Source of the DNA: Channa striata
Taxonomy: Eukaryota > Chordata > Actinopteri > Anabantiformes > Channidae
Assembly: GCA_033026295.1 (NCBI GenBank)
Contig: CM065168.1
Span: 40,188,875 to 40,252,874, forward strand
Reading direction: 5' to 3'
Length of the DNA: 64,000 nt
A program made the translations under genes and the position numbers. Each line of letters starts with the position of its first letter. The first letter of the stretch is position 1. The notes under the pieces were generated by a model. That model saw only the letters and a list, made by a program, of their open reading frames with translations, was not told the origin of the DNA and did not search any database. Below are positions 1-13,509 of the stretch, piece by piece.

Positions 1-460
1 CCAGAGTATAACATTATCCTCAGAATTGTTCCACCACACAAGCTAATCACGTCCAAATAACCCAATCACAATAATAAAAAAAAGTTATTCCCACTTCCAC
101 AAGTGGGGGCTGTTAGGTCATTATCAGTGAGCTGTGTCATGCCATAATTTAAAAACACAAAATAAAATAAAAAAATCAATAAAAACTAAATAGGCAGAGG
201 ACAGGCAGAACCTCTTTTGTTTTGCTTTGGGTTAGCCTAAAAAATGTACCTCGGTCATCCCACAGCATCTCACATGTCAACCCAAAATGACGCTGCGAAA
301 GGACGTGCACGCTAAAATCTGCTCATCCGGCCAAAACAAGAATGTAGCAATTGTGGAAATTTTTTGGACTGGTTCAGAAAGTTTCCAAGAACAGCTTCAC
401 ATAAAAAAACACATTGTTGGATCATATTTTTAAACAAAATTTAATAAAAAGAGAATAACT

Positions 461-625
461 AGGGGCGACTGTGGTGCATTCCCGGTGAGTGTCGGCCAGC
501 TGCATAGTCGCTCCCTCATCGGTGTATGAATCTATGAGTGCACATGGGTAAATAAGAAGCAGTTTTAAAGCGCTTTGAGTACCAACAGGTAGCACCAAGT
601 TCCAAAAGCGCTGGGTTTACTTTGG
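461..625 (+). repeat. Teleost dispersed repeat (SINE-like tail with AAAGCGCTTTGAGT)
   Basis: Contains CATCGGTGTATGAAT, then GGGTAAATAAGAAGCAG, TTTTAAAGCGCTTTGAGTAC and AAAAGCGCT, an ordered set of blocks I recognise from a very common fish dispersed repeat whose copies end with AGAAAAGCGCTATATAAG. This copy is diverged. Confidence 0.6.
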
Positions 626-979
626 TCATTTTCCCAGTAGTATTTTCAACAATCCTTGTAAAAACAGTTATGGAATTCATACCATTTGGGGGCAAATTAA
701 AAAAATACTTTCACATGTGTTCAGTAATTAACATGTCACAAAGTGAAGCGGTTTAACTGGATGATGTGTTTTTAAAATATTTTTTGGACAATAATGGCAG
801 CACAGACGGAAAAATTAACCCAGGCTGCAGACTTATGGACATTATTCAAGTGTAGAGGCCCTTCATTGTTAGTTTTAGTGACTTCATAGTAATAGTTAGA
901 TATAATTAAAAAATAAGATAATTACTTAGTTGCTAAAATTGTTCTTTAGGTTGCATGGATTCACAACCTACATTGAAAT

Positions 980-1402
980 TTGATTATTTTAATCTTCCAT
1001 TCACAGGAAGGGGAAAACATTAAGTGCCTTGCTGGGGAAATCTTGGTGCACGGTCAACGGCACCATCGTGTTGGCTGGTATTTTACATCAGTGACTGCTA
1101 AGGCTGTCGCACGTGAGACGGTTTCTTTAGTGAAAGAAACCACTGTTGTTAATACCGATTATCTCTTCCAATGGATTTTTCTTATCTCTCTCAGACACAA
1201 AATATGCGGAGCAAGGCCGACACGTCATGTAGCTGTTTGTCAGATGGAACGTTTCTTTCTTGATCAAACCGTCCAAGAGCTTTCTGTTTGGCAAAATGTT
1301 TTCATAAAAATGCACTGCTGCAGCTCAGAACAGGTGCTGTTTAGTGAAAAAATTGTTTCAGCACTTTACAAATTTTGCAATTGAGTAACAGTCTTAAATA
1401 AA
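980..1402 (+). other. Orphan open frame with acceptor-like start and AATAAA
   Basis: An acceptor-like TTTTAATCTTCCATTCACAG ends near 1007, inside a 134-codon open frame that stops at 1384; AATAAA follows at 1397-1402. The peptide is unrecognised and has no domain signature. It could be a non-coding terminal exon, a repeat fragment or chance. Confidence 0.15.
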
Positions 1403-4400
1403 GCTTGTGACAAACTGCACTGACGCACGCTCCATTAGATAATCTTTGACTCAATTTGTTTCTATATTTATGTTTGTACTTATTTCACTCGGCAGAATGA
1501 AAGGAAAATGTTCCTTTGGATTAGATTTTCACAGTGGAAAAATGAAGGGATGCTAATCTAAAGTCTTAAAGACCATTTTCAAAGCAATGCCAAGACATTT
1601 ACTCAGCAGTGTAACTCGTTGTGTGTCATTAATGTTGGACATTTTGTTTTCTACCATTTCCGTATTAATGTGATCAAGCCAGTGAGTCACAGGAGTTGAT
1701 TGTAGGCGTCTCTACACAAATGGGAGTATTTTAGGGAAGTATTATGTACCTATGTAAGTGTGTGTTTGGGGTGATCATTGTGCATTCTGAAAGGCTGCAC
1801 ATGTTTTAGTGCATCAATTATTCAAGTGTACATCCTGTTTCTGTAATCACTCGATTGTCTGCTAAACGTCCCAACTCACCGAAGAGTTGACACGAAAGAC
1901 GACGAAATACATGCCTAGCAGGAAATGATGGCATCGGTTTTCCTCTGGCATAATTAAGGTGGTATGATTTGGCAAAACTAAACATCACTGGCCGTGGGTT
2001 CCCAAAGTGCCTGATTTAATAAGCTCAGTGGCCAACAAATCCCTTAGTTTAGTCTGTTTTGTCTCTCTCTAAAACACTGCAGGCTTTGACAAAGACATGC
2101 TGTTATCAAATATGGCAGAACCACTCATACTTTTCAAGTCAATAAAAACACTTGGATAATGTGATATTTGAGAGAATCACTCGTGCGCTGATGCTTCAAA
2201 TATTTATCTACCAACGTGTTAAAGGGCGAATTTGCCAATGTTCAAGTTGCTTTCTATAGCTTTAGTTAAGGCTATAAATGTACTAATGCTTTTAAACTTC
2301 CACCTGACTTCCCAATGTTAAAATATAGATGATGTCATCTGGAGGGGCGCTGGGAAAACAGGTTGGCCATGAGAACAAAAGTTTATAGTTTTAGCAACAA
2401 GATGACATAATCGTAACTGAAACACGTCCACTGACAAAAGCATCTACAATGAACCACAGAGCAATAAAAGACGGCGTCCTGGTCTGATAATTCATATTTG
2501 CATTTACTTCAGCAAGGCAGATCTGTAGAGGCCCCACCACAATGAGAGCTTGATGCCACGTACCACAATGTGCCTTAAAGGCTCTGATCAGCTGATATCG
2601 TTGATCATCATAGGACGACTCTGCGCGCTATTGGATTTTGGGTGTTAATGTCCGTGTGTGGTTGTAAATGCATATATTTGCCTTTGATCTGTTGGACATA
2701 ATCCATGGGGGAGTGAGATTAAAACAGTCATAATGCCCGAATCATTCGTCACAGGGACCAGCCAGCATCATTCCTTCGTCGTCCCCTTTAATCACATTTA
2801 ATCAATCACTTCTGTGATCACTTTTAATCTATTTTATTCTTTTGTCAACCACTTTGTTTTTCCACCGCTTGCATAATTTATTGCCTGGTTTATAGCAAAC
2901 ACAGAGGTTGATGCTCTTCTCTACATTTTTTTTTTCTTTTTTTTTTCAGGAGCTGGACGGCTCCTGGTTAAGGAATCAATTTGACTGGACAGTCTTACAA
3001 ATTGCATAAAGAGACAAAGTTGTCCTTGGAGTGCGCCACAATTGATTGATGGCTCAACACACTTGCACCGTAAATCCTCCCGACAGGACGGAGACAAATC
3101 AGCCGCCTGCTTCTCCCCCCCACTCGCCCCCCTGCACTATTTACCTACCTCCCCTATCTTTCTTCACTCTGCCTCTTCTCACACAGAACGCCATAGGATT
3201 CAAATTTATTCAAAACAAAGTCAAATTTCCTTCAACCTTTATGTTTTGACACAAATTGTGCAAACGTGTGTCGTCTAAACACAAATATGCTTATCAGACA
3301 CTTTATATGTAAATTCGCTGTGAGAATTGAGTGACAGTGAGTTTATGTTGTGAGGCTGTTACAAAATTTGAAAAAGCCATCGTCTGCGTAGACTAGATGA
3401 AGCCGAATCTAACAGTTTTTGTTTTTTTCATCAGTTTGCCATCCTACACGATATCATCGTGTGATGGGGAAAAACAAGGCTTTGGCAAACACAGAGTTTA
3501 AAGCCCAAAGTTAACAGCACTTGGGAGATAAAACAACTCTGAGGCTCGTGCTTTGCTAAGAAAATGACAGTTTTCCCTGGGGAAGCCACTTGCTGTTTGT
3601 TTCTGGAGAAAAACACTACAGGCATTTTTTTTTCTTTTCTTTCCTTTTTCAAGCACCCCCACTAATCAGAAGTGATCTGTTCAAATGTGCCATCCACCTT
3701 CCCTTGGGAAAAAAAGGCTAGTCACAGACACAAGAGAACAATGTTGGAAATAAACATCCAGAGAGGAAATGGGTTCAAGCATGAACTAGTATGAGGAGTG
3801 GGTACCAAACAGATCCAACCCTGCACTGCACACATACTCTCAAAACATACTTACACAGGTGCAAACACATACAGACGTAGAAATGAAACAGCTGAAATAC
3901 AATCCAGAAGCCCTACATGAAATAAAGAAAGAAAGAAATTCAAGATTTAACTGTTTCGTTGCACACAAGAGGGCAGACTGAGCAAACATGGCCTCTGCCT
4001 AATGACCCCACGTCAACTCAACAGAGAAGCACCTGGGGCTTGTGTTACCACGTGGGTGAGCGAGGCAGCGAGTGAGTATATTCTGTACTTTTGGCAATTT
4101 TTTTATTCTTTATTGAAGTATGTTGATGTTGGTTGCGTAGGTGCAAGTAGGTAGAACACGAAATGAGACCATCTGTTCAGGATTCAATTGCATGCTACTA
4201 GTGTTACTAAACAGAGTGAAGGATGTGGAGAGAGTTGAACTCTAAGCCAGGCGCACGGGGGGAAATATTAGATTCTTTCGCTTGTGTGCATGTTCGTGTC
4301 TTCCCAATTTTCATTCTGTAACTCATATGTATAAATAATTAAGCAGCCTGTTGAAAAACAGGGACAAAGAAAGGGGGGGTGGGGGGCTATGCACTAAAAG

Positions 4401-5388
4401 GACAGAGGGAAATGAACAGCAATCAGTCCCACTTGCAGCATTTTAAAGTACCACAACCTTGTCATAATTAGGTTTTCCAGGAATCACCAGGAATTTTTTG
4501 TCAACTCTAGGACATAAGCTTTCTACTCTGTCCCTCTCTTTTTCATAATTAAAACGCAGCCTCGCTGAAGCCTGCATGTGCATGCACTGTGCACCACATT
4601 CTGTCACTTTAATGAGAGTGATAAATGCTGCGCTACCTTTGGCTATTTTTACATTTTTATGGTGCAAGCCGTGGCATAAAGGGCACAAATCAGATGAATG
4701 ACAGGCGAACAACAGCTGCAGCTTCGTCCCTCCATTAAACGCCGCAAATGGCCAACTGCGGCCTGAGCAGAGAATTAGTAAGGGAGGGGCTAATCAGACT
4801 TTTGGTGCTTCCCCAGGTAACACACATGCACACAAATAAGAGACCTGCTCTGACCTGTGTCCAAAAAGGAAATAAATGTGTGACGTTACTCTGGATTGTT
4901 AAGTGAGTTCAGTCGCTGCGTTCAGGACCCCAAGCAGTCCACAATAATTAAGGGACGACCCTCATGTTATCATATTCCTCCATGTCTCCGTTAGTAGATA
5001 AATTTCTTTACATGCTACTGGCATCAACCTGTGCTCAGCGAAACAGTGTGAAACCAGCAGCAGAAATGAGCTCACGTCCTCCTTCTGGGAGAACATTTAA
5101 CATGACAGCAAACAAGAGACTACGCTGCTGTTAAGACACAACACTTTTCCTTCCTCGAGCATCCATGAATCTTACCGCTTTTGTCATTTTAGTGTTTTAC
5201 CTCTTCAGAAAAACATCAGCTAAGCATGTCGCAGCTTCGTCAGGATGCCAAGATGATTCTGTCACAGTCCGAAGAAGCTTGAATGCAAGAAGTGTTACAT
5301 GAATATCAGCTACTTCTGATTTTAAATGTCCTGTATTTTCTTCATTCTAACAGAGACTGAAATATGGTGAGTATGGTGATCACACCAG

Positions 5389-5439
5389 TGCTAAAATAAG
5401 AACTCTGATGGCGGCCCAAGACTTTTGCACAATACTGTA
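5389..5439 (+). mobile_element. Tc1/mariner 3'-end relic
   Basis: AAAATAAGAACT followed by GGCCCAAGACTTTTGCACAA and TACTGTA resembles the terminal inverted repeat of common fish Tc1-like elements (CTAAGACTTTTGCACAGTACTGTA). The matching left end was not found; sequence from about 5230 may also belong to it. Confidence 0.45.
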
Positions 5440-8400
5440 CATCGTATATAAAGTGCAATTTTCTGCAACATTACTCTTTGGCCAAACGGTTCCCAGATGG
5501 TAGACGTAATGTAACCTTTAACAAAGGGTAAAGAGTAGACATTGCTTGGATATAAAGGTTGGGAACTAGTGCTGTGTGATCAAAGAGATAAAAATTGTGA
5601 TTGGAATTAGCGCACAACAAGCACAGTGAAGCAGCTGCAGAGCACCTTTCCTCATTCCTGTGAGTATGAGACAGCAGTGGAGGAAGCTTACACTGAGGCA
5701 AACATTCACAGAGATAAGACACCCAAATGCCTCAAGCACCCTGAAGTTAACCAGAAAAGCTCCTGTGTGCATATCAAACAGGTCCCCCCCCCCCAAACCA
5801 AAAAAATAAAACCCAGCCAGCTCCTGTTACGTAATCCAACAAACAACCAGCCAAGCCAACACAACCCACAGAGGACAAAGTGTTAGAGAGGGAGGAAAAG
5901 ATGACAGAAATAAATGAAAGTCAGGTTGGCTGGGCTGATGATGTGATGCTGTAAACAGGGAAGCTTTTTTCCAACAATTCAAGAGCGGGGGCTTATTGAT
6001 TTCCAATGGTGCTCTCAAGTGACTTGCTGGCTGTCACAATGAGGCCTGGGGTAAGGTGACCATGTCTCTGCTCAAAGTGATAAACCTCGCATGTCATCAG
6101 GTAAGGAGGACATGGTGCCCCCCCCCAACCACCCCCGAACCCCCACCACACCTTGTCCACACGCTTTCCTATCTGCCACGCACGATGCTGCTACAGCATT
6201 TATCCACGGTGGGGGTGTGAAATTATGAGGTCGCTTCATTTCGTAATGAAGTCACCAAGGAGTGGGCAGGTGCAGGCGGCACATACCAACACAACTTCGC
6301 TTTCCAGTGCGAGCATTTTCAAGTTCAGCAGCTCACACAAATTGTCTTCGTGTGACACCTCAGCCAATCATGCAACTCAATATGTGCCTCTACAGGAATC
6401 ATGGGAAGTGGTGGCAACCTGTACGGGAGGTCAACTCCAGTCTTATTCCGGCAATAAACAACCATAAATCAGAAGACGAGCTGTCACTCGAGTAGATCCA
6501 TCATGGGCCGTCCTGCAGCGCCTAACACATGCGCCCCCTACGCACACAAACGCTTGTATCGCACTGAGGAAAACCGAGAAAAGGCTCATGCAGATTGATT
6601 GGCTCTTTTAAATGAGTGGCAGCGGGGTTACTTTGATCGATTACATGGATAATTGACTGATTCTAGTGTAGTGCGAAGTGGAGTAACGACTGCACGCCAG
6701 CGCTGGGATGTGACACAGCCTCCGGGCATCGTAACTTATAGACATGGCTTGGAAACAGACAGGGAGTTGTTAAGAGCAAACAAAAAATTCGTAGTTTTTT
6801 AATTCTTTGCAACAGAGTGTGGTAAGAGGTCCTAAAGTATTTGCTGTAAACACTTTCAGAAGCATGGAAAATAGCAAAACATCACCAATTGCCAAACTCC
6901 TCAAAACGCAACCACATTTCACACCAACGTGATCCTGTTTGCCAAGCAAGTAGTGGCTGAGTATTTGAAATGCATTCTGCATATAAATATCCTTCCTGAT
7001 TGTTACTTGGAGAAAAAGTTGATTGCAGTTCTTACAGTCGTGAATTCAGCCAAATGAAGAGGCTTCTCATTTAATATTCCTACACCTACACGAGTTGCCA
7101 AACCCAGACCAATCAATGAATTGACTCACGCAACAGAAGCAAAACCATGTAAGAGTAGTAGTCTGTACTTGGAAACCTCCCCACTCTGTGACACTGCAAT
7201 TCACAGTTATCCTGAACTGCCGGTTGGCATCAGGAAATCGAAAAAAAAAGAAGTTCCAAGTGCTAATGAAATCGGCATTAATGCAGGTGCCAATAGTTTA
7301 CACTAAACTCTTCAACATATTTTAGAAAAATGAGGCAGAAAAACATCCAGAAAAAGGCAAATCGCTTCCCACATCATAAGATTCAGCCTGATTTATTATT
7401 CCATGAGGTGGCCACTGTGTGGAGGCAGGGACACTGAGGCATGGAATGCAAAGCAACTTTTAATTATTCTTGGGAAAAGAGCACAAGCCCTTGGCTTGTT
7501 TACCACTTTACCAGAAACAACTTATGATTGCTTTGTAATCATCTCCTTGATAATGTAAAATTCAGCAACCCCCACCTCTTCTCCGGCCACCCCTTTCCAT
7601 GCAACAGCACGCAAAAGTGATCAAGCATTCATCATTTAGCCCAAATGTTTTAACTTATTTGTGGGAGGTGGAGGGAGGGCTAATAGATTATGGGTAATGA
7701 AGCAGCTCAGGCAGTAACACAAATAGGACTTGTTTTGAAAGACACAGGCTAAGGCACGCCTGTGCTGCAATAATCAGTCTCTCTTTTTGTCTCATGATAA
7801 GCTAAGAGCCTAACCTTCACCCAAACAGCACATCATTTCCCCTCTGTGTGACTTAATGAGACATTAGCCATACTAACAAATGGTGGACGAGAAAGTGAAA
7901 GTGACTTTCCAGGTAAAGGTCGTTTGTCTGACCATAATCAGTCCCCGAGTGCAACTAAAAGATGGAAACAACTCGCAGCCTCCGTCTCAACAGCTTGCTG
8001 TGGCTTTTACGACTGGCCTCCCAGGGCCCATCAAATGGCATGTAACGTCTTAATATCCCTCAAATAGAACAGGTAATCTGCTTTGTTGTCGGCTGGTCTG
8101 CTGTGATACAGACAGTGCCGTTTGTCCATTTTGGCTTGTAATTCTGCTTAGGGTGTAGCACCCCAGAACAAAAAAAAAACATTCCCTGTAAGCTTGGACA
8201 TATATCTAAGATTATGGCTTATTTATTGTATTAAAGTAGATTTATAGTAACGATTCAAACGGTTGGTGTAGACGAACCTTCAAAAAGCAACACAGAGCAG
8301 CGTTTGTATTCACACAACTCATTGAAATCATATCTGAGGTTGTAACGATTTGCATCTAGCTTTATCACATCATTAAACTGTGCTTTAAGGTATTTTTCTT

Positions 8401-10621
8401 TTGTGCAGCTCAGAGTGGTTTGGCGATGTGGGACTGGAGACACAGCGGTGGATAAAGGAAAGGAAGTGACGAGTCGGTGCGTGAAGGGGCCCTGTTCCCC
8501 CGCCGGGCCTCCCAGCTCAATTAGCTCAGCACATCCCGGCTTTCTGCTGATGGGGAGAATCAGCAACACCGTACTGTACTGTACAGTCCTGGGAGTCGAG
8601 CCTGTTAGTGAGTAAATGAGTGAGTGAGTCAGTGTGTGCACATTTCCTGTTCGTTCATGTCTCACGTGCAAACTTTGCATTTGTGTATCCCAGTGTGTGT
8701 GGGTGGGGTGTGGGCTTTCACATCTCTGGCTGCAGCCCCACAGTGCTCTCCGTATCAAACACCTGAACCAATTAGGCAACATTTGCAAAAATAAAAATAA
8801 ATAAAATCTGACAAAATAATCCCTAAAGCCCCTTACAGTAATGTCATAAAGAGTCATGCAAAGAGGAAGTTACAAGAGAAGTTTGTCTGGATTCACATGT
8901 TGAGATAAAGACGATGAACTGGAGAGAGACCAAGACCAAAAAGTCTGAGTTATGGATTATAAGACTCCTGCCAGAGCATAGAAAGGTTATATTCCAACGC
9001 ATTCCTGCCAACAACTCTAGGCTAAGAAAGAAACTTCTTCATGTACAAATTCTGAACTCAGGAGCGCATCGGCAACAACAACAAAACAAACACCGATCAC
9101 AACTTTTACTTTACTCCCATGGCTCCCTGAAGTTTCTGGGGAGCATTTTGGAAGCACTGAAGGTACAGTAGGTGGTCTGCATGCGAGATGTAGTGCATAA
9201 ATCATCGAGATGGCCCCTGGACGTGCTGTCATGATGACCTGAGGGGGGAAAATAGCAAAAGGCCAAGGTCTGAAGGAGGCAGTCCGCTGCTATATGACAG
9301 TGTTGGGAGGCTGAGGCTGGGACCTTTATCAGAGACGTGATGCACATGCGTGTCTCAGAGGCGAAGTGAGAAGGAAACGTCACCAAAATTGCTTGGCCAG
9401 CACAACTCAAGGCCAAAATCTATTTAATCATGGAATACGGACAGTGAGGGGGAAAAAAAAGGCAGAGTAATATCCTGCATAAAACCTGCCCCCTGCCTCA
9501 GCTGGTGACCCCCACACACATCACACACTCATCTTATCTGCTGCTGTAACTATTCCCCGATATGAATACACCGCTCAGACGTGCTCAGTCTGCCGTAAAC
9601 TTTAGCCAGGAATGCTGCAGTGCACCAAGTAACTAGCTAAACAAACAAAGTAAATACCGATGATAACATCTGAGGCAAAATGAAAGGATGAAGGTCAGTA
9701 ATTGGGAGGAGGTGGGGAGATAGATGCATGGCATGGTTTGTTTTTCTCCTGGCAGGGGTCCATCTGGGCACGTGCGGTGGGCTCCCGGGCGGTGTAGGAG
9801 CACGTCTGCGCAGAGGTTAAGAAAAGCAATTAATCTGCAGCGGAGATAATCAAAGGAACCTCCCCCTCCAGACACCTTGGTGGGGTGGCGGAGGTGGGAG
9901 GACAGAGAGAGAAGGGAGAGCCGGAGAAAGACAGACAGAGAGGGAGATGGGAAAATACTTGTTTACAGGCACGGCTGGCGCGATCAAAAGCGCGGGGTTC
10001 GGCTCTGCCACCGGGGCCCTCCGTTTCAGGTGGAATTGATAACACTTCAGATGTACAATTCAATGTTTGTGAGAGTACTTTTACCTCCCAGTGAGAAGGC
10101 AAGGATTTTTCACAGCCTAAGCTGCATTTCCTTTCATCTCACATTTTGCAAGGTATCAACAGATTGTCAATGGTGAGGAAGACATTTTTCCCACACATAA
10201 ATCAAAGACCGTTGTCTGAAGTGCCTGCACCCTCGCTACGACGTGGACTCAGACGGCACTGCACAAAAAGGCCAAAAGCCACGCTGATCTCTCAGGAAAC
10301 TAATATCGTGATTGCGTTAACTCATCTGAGAGACAAGATGCTCCATCATCACACATTTGAGCATGACGTAGTAAAAAAAAAAAAAAAAAGGCTTTTACTG
10401 TTGTTTGCATAACAATTGACTAATGACATGACTAATTTCCATGGGGAATCAAAGCACTTTGCTCCCTCTGGTGGTTCCCATCTCCCTCCCAGTGAGACTG
10501 CTTAGATTGATGTTTAGGATGTGGCCACTAAACCTGCTGCACTTTAAATCTTTAAACGTGACTGTGGAGACGGAGCCGTTACAATCAAGGAAAGCATCGC
10601 ACTTGGGAATTGGCATGTCGC

Positions 10622-10676
<55 letters not shown>
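10622..10676. repeat. (TA)n(TG)n microsatellite
   Basis: About six TA units run directly into about 21 GT units. Confidence 0.95.
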
Positions 10677-10680
<4 letters not shown>

Positions 10681-11260
10681 AAGCAAACGCAAAAAGGAAC
10701 TGAGTGCTGTGTTCCCTACCACAGTTACGTTCCTGTGCATTCATTATGACTTCACATACTATAACAAGAGCGGAAATCCAGCTATATGACCATTTTGCAA
10801 CATGCAAATGCCTTGCAGTAAAACCCTGGCAGACGGTTAGCAGGTCAGTGGTGAGTAAGTGGCAGAACATTCACAAAGTCTTGATTAGATAATTACCCAT
10901 CCATATCTTGGCAATATGTTGCAAGGGAACAACACGTTTCTCATTAAACTGCCGACAGACCCTGCTCCTGTGGGCTGCTATCAAAAGGAAGGTTTTCAGA
11001 AGGCAAACACCTGTTGATTTAAGAAAAAGTCTACGCCAACCTGGAATTAGGTATATTCCTCCGAGGGTTGTTGTAAGAGGTGGGGGCAGCACTACTGTAT
11101 GTACACAAATCTGGAACCCATAATAAGGTTTCTCGTTTCAAATTGTTTTTTTTTATTAATTTCCTCTCCTTATTCAAATTATATTTGGAATGACTATTTT
11201 ATCCCAGACTGTCACTGTCAGTGCTGGCCGGCTTTTTTTGGAAGACAAATGTGTGTCTAA

Positions 11261-11430
11261 TCAGTGGTGGAAATTAACAGTACATTTATTCAAGTACTAC
11301 ACTTAAGTACAAGTGGCTCTTGTTCTATTATTTCCAGTTTCTGCTTCTTTAAACTTATACTCCACTAGATTTACTAGTTTGAGTTAATCTGGACTTTTTA
11401 AACATCATTATCAGTTTATAAATGACATGT
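11261..11430 (+). repeat. Teleost dispersed repeat (TACATTTACTCAAGTACT family)
   Basis: GTGGAAATTAACAGTACATT, TATTCAAGTACTACACTTAA, GTACAAGTGG and TATACTCCACTAGATTTACT follow in the order seen in a very abundant fish repeat. The copy is partial and diverged; I do not know its class with certainty. Confidence 0.6.
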
Positions 11431-11559
11431 ATTACTGGCTCGACTAACACTGATATGAAAATGTAATTGCCCTTTTTGCATTGGTTTTCTGTCATGAAAT
11501 GTGATCTGATTGTGATCCTAACTTGTTAAAACAACAGTTATGATTGTTATTGTTGAACA

Positions 11560-12375
11560 CACCCATCAAAACATACAAAGTGATGGTGAACAAAGTAATG
11601 GCAACACTCTGATGTCACTAAACTTTGACTGGACTCAGCTGTCAACAAACCTGGAGTCAACTAATGCAACAAGAATGGAGGTGTGGTTTAAAACTTCTTA
11701 GACTCAGAAAAATAGTCTGACTGTCTCATTGGGTTTTTCACAAGCAGCATCGGCTGATGTGACCCATGACTTACCACAACAGCTCTCGGAAGCCCAACTT
11801 GCAAGTAGCTGGAACTACTTCAAGGATTCATGGGAGTTAGTTTGGATATTTGTTCATGGGAGGAGGCCAGAGGAAGCCATTGTTCTCCAAAAACAACAAC
11901 ACTGCAGCACTACTGAAGACCACCTTGACACTACTGGGAAAATGTCTACTGGAGAAATGAAACGAAGGTAATATTGTTTGGGAAGTTCACATAGCAGTAC
12001 GTATGGCCTCAACAGAAACACATACCCACATAAAATTATAATTTGGTAGAAGAAGCCCTGGACCTGGATGACCCGCTGTCACAGAGGTGAAAATGAGCGC
12101 CCAAGTTTAACAAGGTGTCCTACAGGATAGTGCCAGGGTGTCTGTCTGCAAGCTGAAGCCTAGAAGAAGCTGGACAATGACTCACACACACAAAAGCCTA
12201 GACCCTAACCCAAAAAAGATGGTGTGGATTGACTAAAGACAGCCATTCACACCAGATATCCAGAGAATATGGCTGAGCTAAAGCAGTTCTGTAATTGGTC
12301 CAAAACTTCTGCTGAATTTTTTATGGGCCTAATCCACAACAACAGCAAGAGCTTGCCTGAAGTTATTGCAGCATT
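11560..12375 (+). mobile_element. Degenerate Tc1/mariner transposon relic
   Basis: Blocks of a Tc1 transposase gene occur in order on the plus strand: GGAGGAGGCCAGAGGAAGCC near 11,860, CTGAAGACCACCTTGACACT near 11,915, TTGTTTGGGAAGTTCACATA near 11,975, then after a deletion GACCCTAACC and CATTCACACCAGATATCCAG, AATATGGCTGAGCTAAAGCA (12,245-12,290) and GAAGTTATTGCA. Stops, frameshifts and the internal deletion make it inactive. The boundaries, especially the left, are approximate. Confidence 0.75.
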
Positions 12376-13478
12376 GAGTGTTTTAATTTGTCCATTTACA
12401 TAGTCCTAAGGAACCAGGTTACAGTCCATTTTCTCTCTAATGCTGATTTCTTAACGCCCATGTAAACGGGAAAGCTGGTTTCAGAAATCAGTCTGCTCTA
12501 CTCCCCTTCACTCTGCACAGCTCTTTAGGTATTATTCATTATAAAATTACAATAAGGATCCTGGAAACGTGCTAATAAAGCAGGTATCGTATAAATTCTT
12601 TGATTGGTTGGAAGAGTGAGCCTCGGGCAAAACTTGTAGAAGTAAATAACTGCATCACTGCTAGTCCTGTTCTGTGAATCTGACGTCTCCAAGACAGAAA
12701 AGAAAAGCAGAAAAGTCCACATAATGTGCATTTAAATAAATGATCTGGACACTTCTTCCATGGTGTGAGTGACAGGGTCACGGCTGAAACACGTCAGGGC
12801 TAAAGTGATTTATCAATGAGTCACTGCTTCATTAGTGAGTTGGCTCAACTCAATAAATGCCAAAAATGTGGCCGACATAGTAAATAGCAATTGTCAGACA
12901 CACCACAGAGTCTGACCTGCCTCTGTGCAAAGTGCATCAAACGGAAAAAGTATAATCCCTCAGTGGATTCTCATTCGCAATCCATGGCTGTTTGATGTGA
13001 CCAAGAGGCGACAGTAAGGCCAAACGTTTTGATCTATAAATCATCAAAAACTAGAGTTTCTCTTGGTCCAATGTGACGCCATTTAACAACTATAATAACT
13101 GAGAATTTGAGCACAACCCTAAAGCAAAATGACTGATTCTGAGCAGCTTCACACAAACCTGAAGACTTAAACATCTAGCTGCAAAGTGTGCCTCCTCTAA
13201 CTGTTCAGACTACAGAAAATGAAGTGGCTTGCATGGATCAGATACTGCACATCAGAGCGCACACAGAGGAGCTTTCATTTAACCGAGCCACCGAGAAAGT
13301 AGCAATGTAACTTGAGCCTCGCTGTGATGAAACATGCTGTAGGCAGAAGCAGCCACATAAACACATTAGTCCTCGCTGCCGCTGAGAGCACGCTGTGTCA
13401 CCTGCAGCTTCTTTTTCCAAAACGTCTTGAATGATAGCTTCAGCCCTTTGAGGTGGACTGCCGAGTTGCTGGAACACT

Positions 13479-13482
<4 letters not shown>

Positions 13483-13509
<27 letters not shown>
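13483..13509. repeat. (TG)n microsatellite
   Basis: About 13 uninterrupted TG units. Confidence 0.95.

Noticed and set aside
8255..8857. 200-codon minus-strand open frame
   Set aside because: Longest frame in the window, but its composition is irregular, it overlaps simple TGAG/GTGT repeats, and it has no recognisable motif, start context or splice support.
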